NCBI RefSeq assembly: GCF_964355755.1
Contig: NC_092670.1
Span: forward strand, 4,551,001 to 4,615,000
Reading direction: 5' to 3'
Length of the DNA stretch: 64,000 bases
DNA from: Antedon mediterranea
Taxonomy: Eukaryota; Echinodermata; Crinoidea; Comatulida; Antedonidae
Position numbers and translations under genes: made by a program. Below the pieces are notes generated by a model. It was not told where the DNA came from, searched no databases, and saw only the letters and a list, made by a program, of their open reading frames with translations. Below, piece by piece: positions 52,325 through 64,000 of the stretch (the first letter of the stretch is position 1; each line of letters starts with the position of its first letter).

Positions 52325-55300
52325 CTAAGCATTGATCTTGCTACTACTTTCTACGTCTGATTCTTTATAGTGCTTTAACGTCCTGGCAGAAGGATCGTCT
52401 GTGTTAACCCACTTTGGCATCCAGAAGTATGGTATCCAAGATGAACGGTTTGGGTAGAACCGTTCAAATATCTGACGATAATAATACGCTTCTTTAGACT
52501 TTGGTGGATTGAATGGATACATTTTAGGCGCATCTTCAAACATACTATCTGTCACCTGAAATGGTTAAAAAAAGATTGAACATAACTAAAAATATTTAAA
52601 ATAATAATACACATTTATGAAAAGAGTTTTCTATAAACAGGTAGAAGTTACATGATAGACTAGAGACTGTAGGGTTTAGTTCTTGTTGGAAGTCCACAAG
52701 TGAGTCACTGGGTTGAGCATAAAAGGTGTATTTCAAACAAAATATGATAAAGATGACTAAATTATGATTAAAATTACTTTATAAGTAAACGCTCAATTGG
52801 TATAACATGAGTTGAGCATAAAAGGTGTACTTACAACAAAATATGATGAAGATGATTAAATTATGATTAAAATTACTTTATAAGTCAACATTAATAAAAT
52901 GACAAGAATCTTGTGTTGTAATTGGTAATATATGACTATTAAACAATCAGATGGCATGACTTTAAATGCAATACCAATGTTACACTAACTAATCACATGA
53001 TACATACTTTAGTTTCAATAAACTCTTGTAGAACTTGGTACCAAGACTTTTCTGTAGATGACACTCCATCACTAAAGGCTTCTTTTGGTCTCCATAAGAT
53101 CTCTTCTGGTAAAAGACCTGATCCATCAAATGCTTTTCGCAAGATATACTTCTCTACTCCATGCCTTGGCGTACGTAGTTTGGCCGGTATAGATAAGAAG
53201 TTGGATACAAAATGGTGATCTAAAAATGGCACTCGAATTTCTAATCTGAAAAGGAGGGAAATGGATGAATTAATACCCTTTTCACACCTGCAAAAATTAA
53301 CATGTTGTAACCAGGTTTGCATAGTGTGAAGACAATTTTGTCCCCACTGATGAGAAGCTTATTTTTGTTCCGAGATGTCCCGAGTGTATTAAACTGACCA
53401 ATCATAGTAATCAAATAGCACTATGCTTTCTCCAGAGATTTTTCACGGTTCACATATGCGTGTATGAAAACGTGTAATAAATTGGGAGAACAAACCTGGT
53501 TACTAACTTGTTACAAGTTGTAACAATTTATTCAGATGTGGAAAGAGTATAAGATTCAAATAAAATGTTATTTGCTACTAAATTTCTAAAGGTGATTTGA
53601 TATTGGTTGTTGTGATTTCCTATGCTCTGATTTGCTGACCAATTTTCACTTCATAAAAATTAGAAACTCTTCGAATTACTAATTTCGCTAAAGATAAAAC
53701 TCAAGGAAAACAAAAACTCTATAATTCATGACAGATAGGGATTTGGGAGATGGAAATATGAATATGCTTATATGCTAACAATTGTTGCGAATTTGCCAAG
53801 TGGAAAACAGGCTTTAGGCCAAATCAACCTTTCTGAATATAATAATTAAAATATCCTATTGTAATTATGTCTAGTGTAACAACCATCACACATATATGTT
53901 TTACCCAAAAGCAGACGTTGTCCTATCCCCTCTAAGGACATCATACAGGTAAAGGTCATCCAACAGCCGCCGGCTTTCTTTATCTGCGTCCTCTGCACTA
54001 GGTGACATGTGAAAGTAGATGTACCCTTGACAGAGTTCATCAGCTCCCTCTCCAGACAATACTACAACTGTGTCTGTTTCCTTTTTAACATATTTTGATA
54101 CAAGGTACATACCTGGAAAAATGGAATTAACTTTCATTAATGAAGAATAGTTTTGGAGAGTGCTACTAACAATGAAACTACAACTACCATGGTTAGGGTT
54201 ACGGCGTACACTTTTATGTTATAAAAGAAGTGAAATAGAAACGGTACTCTAACGAGACTGGTCAAACTCAATTGGTGAAAATGTTCATCTTCACTCGGAT
54301 GACCTTATTCAAAAAAGTGTTGACAGCGGTGAGATTTTCTTCTTAAGATTTTAAAATCAGTGTGAACGAAGTTTTAGGCATCATGTTGCTGGCATTACAT
54401 GTTACAAGTAGAAATGTGATTTCAATGCAATTCCAATTTAAAAAAAATGATCATGAAAGTCTTCTTTGCGACCTACCAACAGAAGCTCGTATAGTTGTGA
54501 TATCATAACTCTCCAAGGAGTAGATAACATCTTCAACTGCCTCAATACCTTCTTCTGGTGTGAATCCTATTTCATGGTGTTCACTGCCAATGTGTGCCGC
54601 TACTTTTCGAGCGGCGGCCACGTCAGGACTTCCTTTCATGCCGATGGAGAATGTTTGTATCGGATAGCTTACACCTTCTTCTGTTGCTAACTTAGCAACC
54701 AGTGCGGAGACTAGACTGGAATCTAAACCGCCTAGAAAAAGAAATATTGTAATATAACGATATACTTTTATATTTAAGAAATTGACCTTTGTATCAGAAT
54801 AGGTTCACAAACTTGACCCAGAAAGTCCAAAGGAGAGTTTGTCCAGATGTTTTAATGACCATTTAGTTTATAATAGAATCCCTAAAGAAAACACTTAGCT
54901 TAATTTTGCGACTGTTCCCATCGTAAAACAATTAGATATTGACAGTTTTAAGCAGAGATTCGACAGGGCCAATTCATCATTGTAACCTCCCCAGATAAGA
55001 TCAATCACTCCCACTTAAACACCCCTGGATCAACTTAGGACCAATCATTAGCTCCATAAATGATGTAATGACATTATGCAAATGAACTGAGCCAATATAC
55101 CCCCAAGTTTCAGAGGAGCCCAGACACATCTCACAGCCACTTCTTCAGAAGAACATCTACACCTCACAGCCACTTCTTCAGAAGAACATCTACACCTTAC
55201 AGCCACTTCTCCAGAAGCAGACCTACACAATTCACACCTCACCGACAGCATCACTGATCCTCTGTATCCTTATCCTAATAGTATATTGTACCGAATCATT

Positions 55301-58082
55301 ATTGTACTGAAGTATTATACTGAATAAACAATATATGTGTTACGACAGTTAAGCGAGTAAGAGTCTTTCATTAGTACCTCAACAACGCAACACTATATTA
55401 CAATATCTTTATCACAGTAGTTCTTATAGAAGTTGTGTATTGCATGGATTCGCTTACATGTTTGTTTTTAATTTTTCAATCTCAATATTTATGTTACCTG
55501 ATAAAAAGCAACCTATCCTTCTGTTGGCCATGAATCTTTTTCTTACAGCTTCAGTCAACAAGAGACGAATGTTAGCAAGATGCTCATCCACTGAAAGTAG
55601 ATTGAAACAAGTAGTTAGTTGTAATGTTACTGTAATAATTAAAAAGATGTAGTTGTGCTGAGCTAAAGGGCTGTGTATAGCCTACAGACATAATAATAAT
55701 AATGCACAACATTACTAAATTAAATGCAATGTTGTATACAACTTAATTACTAAAACTAATAGGGCTTTGCCTATAAAACCCCTTGGAGCTGGAATCTGCC
55801 CCTGATATCTTGAAGATTTGTGTAAAATTTCATTAATGGATTATTACATTGTTATCTCAAAGAACGAATCCATCAACCTACAGTACCTTCTGGTTTGGGT
55901 GTTTGGGTCTCCAACGCCCATTTTGGTGTCTCATCATATAAATGAAATTTGTGTCGACTAACAAACATAGCTTTCCCATTCATTAACAAGTCATACTCTT
56001 CATAGTGAGCAGGAGGAAACGGCTCAATGTTTGCACAGTCGTGTGTGTTGCTAAGACCCACAATGCCTTTGGCTTCTGAGCAGATTGCAAGTATGCCATC
56101 ATCTTCCAAGTACAGACGAAACATTGGACGAATACCAATGGTATCACGACCGATAAATACCTGAAATGAAACAGCAAATATGTTCATTATTTTTATTTTT
56201 ATTTTCTATTGTGCTGTAAAAGTCATTAAGTAGTACTGTAAATATGACAGTTAAATAATTACTCTAATAACTACATACTAGTACTTGTTTTTGGACAGTC
56301 ATTTGCATGGGTCAAGACATAATAATTCTAATATGGAATACAAATTAAATTGAAAACTAACTTAAAAGGTAACTCAACAGTACAGCAGGCCTACTACAGT
56401 AGCTGTACTTTGGGTGCCTACTGTTGTAGCAGTAAGTGTCTACACAGCAGGCCTACTAGCTGTACTTTGGGTGCCTACTGTTGTAGCAGTAAGTGTCTAC
56501 ACAGTAGGCCTACTAGCTGTACTTTGGGTGCCTACTGTTGTAGCAGTAAGTGTCTACACAGTAGGCCTACTAGCTGTACTTTGGGTGCCTACTGTTGTAG
56601 CAGTAAGTGTGTAGGCCTACTAGCTGTACTTTGGGTGCCTACTGTTGTAGCAGTAAGTGTCTACAGTAGGCCTACTAACTGTACTTTGGGTGCCTACTGT
56701 TGTAGCAGTAAGTGTCTACAGAGTAGGCCTACTAGCTGTACTTTGGGTGCCTACTGTTGTAGCAGTAAGTGTGTAGGCCTACTAGCTGTACTTTGGGTGC
56801 CTACTGTTGTAGCAGTAAGTGTCTACAGAGTAGGCCTACTAACTGTACTTTGGGTGCCTACTGTTGTAGCAGTAAGTGTCTACAGTAGGCCTACTAACTG
56901 TACTCTGAGTGTCTACTGTTGTAGCAGTAAGTGTCTACACAGTAGGCCTACTAGCTGTACTTTGGGTGCCTACTGTTGTAGCAGTAAGTGTCTACACAGT
57001 AGGCCTACTAGCTGTACTTTGGGTGCCTACTGTTGTAGCAGTAAGTGTCTACAGTAGGCCTACTAACTGTACTCTGAGTGTCTACTGTTGTAGCAGTAAG
57101 TGTCTACAGTAGGCCTACTAGCTGTACTTTGGGTGCCTACTGTTGTAGCAGTAAGTGTCTACAGTAGGCCTACTAGCTGTACTTTGGGTGCCTACTGTTG
57201 TAGCAGTAAGTGTCTACACAGTAGGCCTACTAGCTGTACTTTGGGTGCCTACTGTTGTAGCAGTAAGTGTCTACAGTAGGCCTACTAGCTGTACTTTGGG
57301 TGCCTACTGTTGTAGCAGTAAGTGTCTACAGTAGGCCTACTAGCTGTACTTTGGGTGCCTACTGTTGTAGCAGTAAGTGTCTACAGTAGGCCTACTAACT
57401 GTACTCTGAGTGTCTACTGTTGTAACAGTAGGTGGCTTATACAGTACCTTCTTGGTTTGTGTATCTAGCAGGCAGAATGCAAAGACACCATCCAGCATCT
57501 TAGCCATGAAGTCAATGCCACCATGTGCATACAAGTGGATGAGAACTTCACCATCACAGTTACTGGTAAAATCAAACTTGTATTGTTCACGTAACTAGAA
57601 CAAAAAAAATTGCAATGTTTGTAAAGATCTTGATGTTTTAATCTACAGTATGTAGCCAGCTAGGTCTAACCGATGTTACTCAATTACATTTAGTATATAT
57701 CTATAATTATTGTATCATCTAGTTATAAAAAAAAACAGCATGCCTAGGTGCAGATATGTTTCAATATTAAAATGCTATTACAGTATTTAAATGAAACTTC
57801 ATTTTAAACATATGCTGACTATATTTTGCTCACCTTTTTGAAGTTGTATATTTCTCCATTGTACATCATCCATATGTGAGGATACGCCTTCAATCTCATT
57901 GGCTGCATACCAAAAACATCATCCACGATAGCCAATCGGTGGAACCCAAACAAGCAGTTGGCTAGATGATTGACATTTTCTAGACAGAAGGCGTCCGGGC
58001 CCCGATGCGCGATCTTACAGGCACTCTCGCAGTACTTGTGTACATCTTCGTTGCTACCGAATATTGCCCAAATTCCACACAT
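52325..58082 (-). CDS. ASNS: Asparagine synthetase (glutamine-hydrolysing)
   Basis: Eight coding exons (minus, 5' to 3'): 58082-57834, 57594-57448, 56160-55887, 55590-55498, 54731-54477, 54112-53905, 53245-53008, 52555-52325; 1695 nt, 564 aa plus stop, near the human length, phases closing. It makes asparagine from aspartate, glutamine and ATP in the cytosol. Seen: N-terminal nucleophile Cys in '[10 protein letters not shown]', 'HRGPDA' and 'YNGEIYN' (glutaminase domain), '[11 protein letters not shown]', 'SEAKGIVGL', the ATP-pyrophosphatase loop SGGLDSS (split by an intron after its first Gly codon base), '[15 protein letters not shown]', '[12 protein letters not shown]', '[12 protein letters not shown]' and 'YYYRQIFE'. 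The ATG follows an acceptor at 58109, so a non-coding first exon lies further right. Intron 2 is largely a minisatellite. Confidence 0.97.
54800..55375 (+). repeat. Retroelement 3' fragment in ASNS intron
   Basis: A short plus frame reads '[28 protein letters not shown]' piecewise (about 54903-54986), resembling the C-terminal tail of LINE RTs (…SLPxxVVxAxSVxxFKxRLD). Downstream come three 33-bp tandem units (55132-55230, core cagccacttcttcagaagaa), then 'ctgaataaacaat'. No terminal duplication was identified. An LTR fragment is an alternative reading. Confidence 0.4.
56384..57432. repeat. Minisatellite in ASNS intron 2, about 19 units of 46-59 bp
   Basis: Units contain 'gtactttgggtgcctactgt', 'tgtagcagtaagtgtctaca' and 'gtaggcctacta'. 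The array ends about 16 bases from the donor of the exon 57594-57448. The 235-aa Cys-rich plus frame at 56350-57057 is only the repeat translated. Length variants come from loss or gain of a 2-4 base 'ca' or a roughly 9-base piece between units. Confidence 0.95.
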
Positions 58083-61059
58083 GGTCTCTGCTACAAATTT
58101 GATTTAATCTGAAAATAAAGAAACATAAAACATGTGTGATATTTTTATCTCTGTTAGTTTGTTTTTAAATTTTGCTACAGATTTAATCTGAATTAGGTCA
58201 AAGGTGATTTAAGCTTATTGGATTAGAGATTCATGGAAAGGGTGTGTTTTACTTTCATATCAATATCATCAGTAAAATAAAAAATACATCCTAAAATTGT
58301 TTTGATAGTCATACTGAAGCACAGAAAAAAACAAAAAGAAATATGGTAATGATAAATACAAATAAATAGCAAAAACACAATAAATTAATTAAATAATTAA
58401 ATTAAAACACAATACAGTGCATTATAATAGAATTGCTATCAAATAGATGCAGCGTGATAACAGCATGATTCGGCCCAGGAAAAGTTATCGAAATAATAAT
58501 TGCATATAATTATGTTTTAATACTTGCTGTGTACAGTAATACAGGAACAATTTTATACTAAGCTTTTGAATGAATAAAAATACTTACTGAATGAAAAACT
58601 ATAATAAATCAATCCTGACTTTTGTAAAATTCAAAATAATAAAAATACTAGTGAGACTTAGTATAATAAGTATTCATTTTGTCAATAGGTCATTGGAAAA
58701 AACAAAGCATATGTTAACAATGAACAGGTTTAAGTATATCCTTGTTTGTGGTATTTGAGTAGGTCTTACTTTGGTAGGACAATGTATTGGATCTGTTAAA
58801 GCTCAGGTACAGGCATGAATTTGAAATATAATATTTTGTTAATTGTACATAAATCAAATATTTGTAACAGAAATCGAGACAAAAAAACATGACTTTCCCT
58901 TAATATGGTCAAATACAAAATTTAGCAAAATTCTTCCATAAAAACCAGGAAGACTTTTTTTCAGTAGTTAGGTAGTTAACCTAATGTAATAACATGTCTG
59001 TTGACTCCCTCGACGGTGAAAAAAGATGGTGGATATACGGTGGATAATTTTTGTTATAGCATGAAAACAAAAATCTGAAGTTGGATAAAAATATCAGAAA
59101 TGTAATATTCAAGTTATATTACCTATATTTAGTCATCTGATAACATTTTTTACCACACCATTTATTTTCATAGCTTTTTAAAATGCCTCTCTATTTACAA
59201 AATTTGTGTACAAAAGAATAGAAATTTTACTGTGTAATTTGAACTATCCCCCCACTGATAAGAAAGGGCCTATTTTCAACAAGCTCGTGTAACACAAATA
59301 AAATCCCAAAAATTATGAAACATAGGGGAAACTATATAGATCGATAATTATTGAAATGTATGATCAATAGAAATTTTTTGCCCGTACCTGGCCTTTAAAC
59401 CATGTTTAAATTGTTCTTAATAACAAAATATGTTATCATGAACTTTGGACCACTTAAGTAGATAATCTTTGTTGCCATTTAAATAATCGCAGACATTGTT
59501 TTTATTTGTATTTAAAGTAGCCTATTTTCTATAAATAAAAAAAAATTAAGTTTTTAAGTTTTAAATTTTCAGACTCATCATAGTGACTTGACCTGAACTT
59601 TAAATGTTGCATCTGTGAAAAAAGATAACTAATTACTTTTTAAAATGTAAATAAACCAAAAAATAAATAAAAATCAAAGCGTTTCAATTCTTAATTAGCT
59701 TTAAAAAAACCTCGTATTATTAGAGCGGCCGATTATAAATTACTACTGCTAATGATGATTGTCAAACATTAGACAGAAATTAAATTACGTATTTAAAATA
59801 AAATTACATTCAAATTAACAAAATAGAGTTAGGCCTATAGAGTACACTGTAGACTGAAAAAAAACATAATGTAATAATAATTAAATAATCTGAAATATTT
59901 TTGAAGGTCACGTTGACCTCCTCTTGGCGCTTACTGTTCAGTATGGAATTTAACTTCATCAAACAAAACTGTACATTCTCTCCAGCCAATTTTGATTATG
60001 GATTTCCCTCCAACTGTGTGGGTGCCAAGCAGCAGGCAGTGAGGTTGATTCTCTATCTATCTCTAGATAGGCCTATTTTATGCCTCTACTCTACACCTGA
60101 AAATAAACTAGGCCTAGGCCTAGCAATTAACTCTAGTTATTATCTAAACAAATTAAAACATACATTATACGATAAAATAGAAGCATATGCTTACTTTCTG
60201 GCGAAGAACCGGTATCTGATGCAAACGGCGTGGTGTGTTGATCAGTGAGTGTTTGTTTTCTATTGTAAATTTGACCTTTCAGTTCGGTCAAGCATAGAGT
60301 TGCATCATCACTTTGCTATAGGGATACACTAAAAAACTCTATATATTAAAATAAAAGGAACGTAATAAAATAATTTAGATAGTTAATCCACTTTATTAAC
60401 AGATAGATACAACGTAGTTTAAATATAAATAAAACCTTGAAACATACATAAGATGCCAATATCCAGGAAACAAGAAAACAATTTCCTAAACAAAATGACT
60501 TTCAGTTTCAGTGTTCTAGTTATATTTCAAGTACATCCCTAAAAATACTTTAAAGAGCACTCTCAACGGTGGCAAAGTTGTTACCCAATAAGAAACTTTT
60601 TTCAGCGAACTAAACTCCCCTCCCCCCACCCCCACCCCAACCCGAAAACAAACTTTTTTTGGTCGATACTAATGGACAACTATTTTAATTGCTTTATTCA
60701 GCTAAAGGTAGAACAACTTTTTGGTAGGTTCCAGGCATAAAATGTATTTTATTTAAAACTGGAAAAATATTCCAAAATAAAGAAAATGAATAATATAATG
60801 TATAGGGATATGTACATATTAGTTTTATATTATATATTATACCTGATTACTAAATATAGATAGTGTTAATTTTTTCTTTAAACTGGTTTATTAAAAAGTC
60901 TTTATTCTGTGTTTTATATCTTTTATGCGTGTATGCAGATACCTAGATGGCGTTGAGGGAATTCTGAAAAACAGAGAATCAATCCCCATTGGTTGCCTCA
61001 TTCACTTTCCAAAAATGGCAATTCAGTGGTAAAATTACAGATGAATTTGTTTAGGTTGC

Positions 61060-61625
61060 GAGTCAGAAAAACTCCCTAACTTTTTATTTGTTGTATTCAC
61101 CTCGTTGTTGTTGAAAAAACATTTTAACATGTTTTGCCAACAACTTCCAAAATTGTTGCGAGAGAAGAATATTGTCATTCATTGAAATTAACTTGTATAG
61201 TATTCACCTTGTCATGTTTTCCCCAAAAACCTCTCTAAATCGTTGAATTGAGAGTAAAATAGTTTTATTTGTTGAAACTAACTATCTATTTTTGTTGTAT
61301 TCTACTTGTATCATTGCTGAATTGAACAGTTTGACATGTTTGCCAAAAACTTCCAAAATCGTTAAATGGTGAGAGGATAAAATTCTCTTTCATTGAAACT
61401 AACTTTTATTGTACACACCTTGTCTTGTTGAATAGAACAGTTTTACATGTTTTGACCTCTCAAGATCGAATGTATAGGAAAATAGTTTTATTTGTTGAAA
61501 CTAACTTGTTTCGTTGAAATAAACAGTTTTATATGTTTGCTGAAAACTCCCTAAATCGTAGAAAGGAGAGGAGAATACAGTATTTTCATTCTTTGAAACT
61601 AATTTTCTATTTGTTGTATTTACGT
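61060..61625. repeat. Degenerate tandem repeat, about five units of about 110 bp
   Basis: The themes 'gttgaaactaact', 'ttgttgtattc', 'aacagttttacatgttt', 'gccaaaaactt' and 'aaatcgt' recur in the same order every 100-120 bases with heavy divergence, indicating an old tandem array. Confidence 0.7.
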
Positions 61626-62139
61626 ATATTGACAAAAAAACAATACAAACATATCGATCTTCTTACAAATTGACTGAATTTATTATAGACACAAGTCGTT
61701 GTTATATGTAGTCTCATTTTTCTACATACAGTTACAACTTCCCATTTACAACTTTTCAAATAGCCAAGTTGTTCACTTTATTTTTTTATATAGATTTTCC
61801 ATTTTTTAGACTTGTACAACAAACAGTTATAAGTCATCATAAGTAAACCATAGAAAAACACATTATAACTTAAAATTCAGGTGAATATTGGATAAAACGC
61901 GTTGTAAAATTAAACATATATTATTGTTATTGATGTCATAAACTGTGAACATAAAATAAACAACGTAACCATTAAATGATAGCAAAATACTTAAATATAA
62001 ACCAAACAAATAAATGTGATGTTTCAATAGCATATAGAATTGTGATTGGTCAATGTGCCAATCTGGTATCTGACACTAGGGAGTTTGAGATTAATAATAA
62101 TAGTAATATTTAAACATTACAGGAACTAGTAGTTGTCTA

Positions 62140-62410
62140 CTCATACATAGCCCAGTATACAATAGCATACACTGTACATCAGCAGCCTATAGCATGTACT
62201 ATACATGGAAAACTAGCATATGCTGTACAAGGGTAGCCTATAGCATACACTATGCACAGACAGCCTAGAGAATACGCTATGCACAGACAGTCTATAGCAT
62301 ACACTATGCACAGACAGCACATAGCATGATACAAAAAATAGCATCCTCTACAAGGGTAGCCCATAGCATACACACTATGCACAAACAGCTCATAGCGTAT
62401 GCTAAAGTCA
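62140..62410. repeat. Degenerate tandem repeat of 'catagcatacactatgcaca' type
   Basis: Imperfect units of about 27-32 bp (agcctatagcatacac, tatgcacagacag) recur roughly eight times. The minus-strand 78-aa frame over it (CLCIVYAIG repeats) is the repeat translated. Confidence 0.75.
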
Positions 62411-64000
62411 AACATTCTAAAATGTAATCAATTTATAAATCGGTAAATGAAACAAGCAAATGTATTTCAAGTTTTATAGTGTTTGACAATGGGTTTTATT
62501 TACTAGAAACATAGAAACAATTGTTTACATGTATGGCATATTTCAAGATTTCTGTAACATACACTCTTGCACTTTAACTATACAGTATGCATGCGAGTAA
62601 AACACGGATGTACATAAAAAAAAAATACTATACCACATCAGAGCATAAAGTTTACACTGTAAAAGAAATATCACAGTATAACAGATTACATAATAGAAAA
62701 CTTAAAACAAAAATATGTAATGGTATGAAAATGTTAATTTTGCACTACTGTATATGAAATATGTCAAACATACTGAAGCAACAAACTGTATACAAATGTA
62801 ACTGTTTTAGTTAAAAATTATGCAATTGAAATATTCAATTTCACAAATTCTGCAAATTTGCTGGCTTGAATGAATAAAAATGTTAGAATTAATGATGAAT
62901 TAGTATTTACTTTCAAGTTGTTTAAACAATTCTCCAACCTACCTGTATCAATGCTAGGTTTATTCAGAAGGTTTAATCGAAAGAATTCTCAAGGTGAATA
63001 GACAAAGGCACTGAAAACGTACCATTATTCAAAGTGTTCTTTGGAAATATTTAAAGGTGTATTAGTAATTATTAAAAATATAATGGAAACTAGATCTTGT
63101 TTTTATAGAAACTAATTTAATGTGTACTAACTAACAACTTTAATAATAAATGGACGTTAAGGTATTCAAGAATGTAATTATTATACATTATTAAGCTTTT
63201 TAGGAATGTATATCTACAACTTTTAATAATTAATTATTTAAAAAGTATTTCCAGGGACGATAAGATTTAAACTATAGGTCATATTGTTCTACTTTTAAAT
63301 CTCGCCGATTTTGTGGTGTTTTGTAAAAAGTGTATCCATCAGAACTACAGTAATATTATCAGATCTGCCAAATCTTTCATATCTTCAAACAAAACTACTT
63401 GAGCTCAAGATTTGATCAAAATGTTATATTAGTTCACATGATAATATCTATATTATTAATTTCTTTTTTTTACAACAACACAACTATTATTAATTTAAAT
63501 AATTCAAGAATTCTATCAAGTTATTAAAATGTTATTTACATTATCAAAGGTATTTCTGAGTAGTATTTAAACTGTATTTTAAACTAAAAACTGTTTGTTA
63601 TATATGGTTCAAATTTCATGTACTGTACTTCGTACATGTTTCTATTGCACACTGTGAATCACAAAACTACAAAATCAATCAAGCGTAACCAACATCATTT
63701 TTTACAAACATTATGAGAACATGTGATATTTTCCACAACTATGGCAAAATAAAAATAGTAATCAAAAATATCATTAATGTAGTCGTTAATGTTTGTGATG
63801 AAAATTACGCATGTTACGCTCTACTGGTTTCCAAGTCTTGGTGTCACGTCGTGCAATCTATGGTTCATGGTTTCTTCAAATTTGTAAAAACAACATAATC
63901 ATTTTAGTTAAGGAGAAAATAACATACTAGATGTATTCATATTTAAATGTATGCAAATTAAATTATACAACAAAACAATAAAAATAATTAGAATTGGATA

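Larger units (their letters stand above)
58109..64000. other. Right flank: ASNS upstream DNA and intergenic sequence
   Basis: The ASNS 5' UTR exon and promoter must lie to the right of 58109, but no unique donor or promoter can be assigned. Open frames such as 59901-60248 show no family features. There is a C-rich tract near 60616-60640 and two degenerate tandem tracts listed separately. No tRNA, rRNA or protein gene is recognised. Confidence 0.45.

Noticed and set aside
56350-57057. 235-aa Cys-rich repeat ORF ([12 protein letters not shown] units)
   Set aside because: It translates the intronic minisatellite of ASNS on the opposite strand; the same array is open in a second frame as well.
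59901-60248. 115-aa plus-strand ORF near the expected ASNS promoter
   Set aside because: Composition and lack of any motif suggest chance. I could not connect it to splice sites or homologues.

Overview
This is AT-rich animal nuclear DNA. Genes are split by GT-AG introns, and the intergenic and intronic DNA is full of decayed retroelements, foldback DNA transposons, SINEs and minisatellites. Protein content (HSP60, HSP10, citrate synthase, glutamine-dependent asparagine synthetase, a type 5/6-like adenylyl cyclase and tail-anchored RING/B-box proteins) and the recurrent 'taggccta' motif suggest an invertebrate deuterostome, most likely an echinoderm. That assignment is inference; the species cannot be fixed from the sequence.

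Layout. 1-7.9 kb: intron or intergenic DNA with LINE 3' tails, an 814-bp transposon carrying a broken Myb/SANT-like ORF, and an 11 x 25-bp tandem array. 7.9-8.8 kb (minus): the large N-terminal coding exon of an adenylyl cyclase 5/6-like gene; the rest lies off the left edge. 11.9-19.3 kb (minus): complete HSPD1 (10 coding exons, 581 aa). 19.3-19.96 kb: divergent promoter with a heat-shock-element core. 19.96-21.05 kb (plus): complete HSPE1 (4 exons, 100 aa). 23.2-32.9 kb (minus): complete mitochondrial citrate synthase (10 exons, 464 aa). 33-38 kb: nested repeat island (inverted repeats, non-LTR RT remnant, tRNA-like SINEs). 38.8-52 kb (plus): three tandem intronless RING-B-box-coiled-coil-membrane-tail genes, two intact and one frameshifted, embedded in LINE debris; a 2.87-kb foldback element sits between the first two. 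52.3-58.1 kb (minus): complete ASNS (8 coding exons, 564 aa). 58.1-64 kb: no gene recognised, two degenerate tandem-repeat tracts.

Exon coordinates were set by hand from splice sites. For every multi-exon gene the summed exon lengths and intron phases close exactly in frame, which makes those models strong. HSPD1 and HSPE1 are the two halves of the mitochondrial chaperonin and sit head to head, as is common in animals. CS is a mitochondrial matrix enzyme with its own presequence. The TRIM-like cluster is the fast-evolving part: its members differ in number of coiled-coil repeats, sit next to LINE fragments, and two share a 3' flank with a hammerhead-ribozyme-like core.
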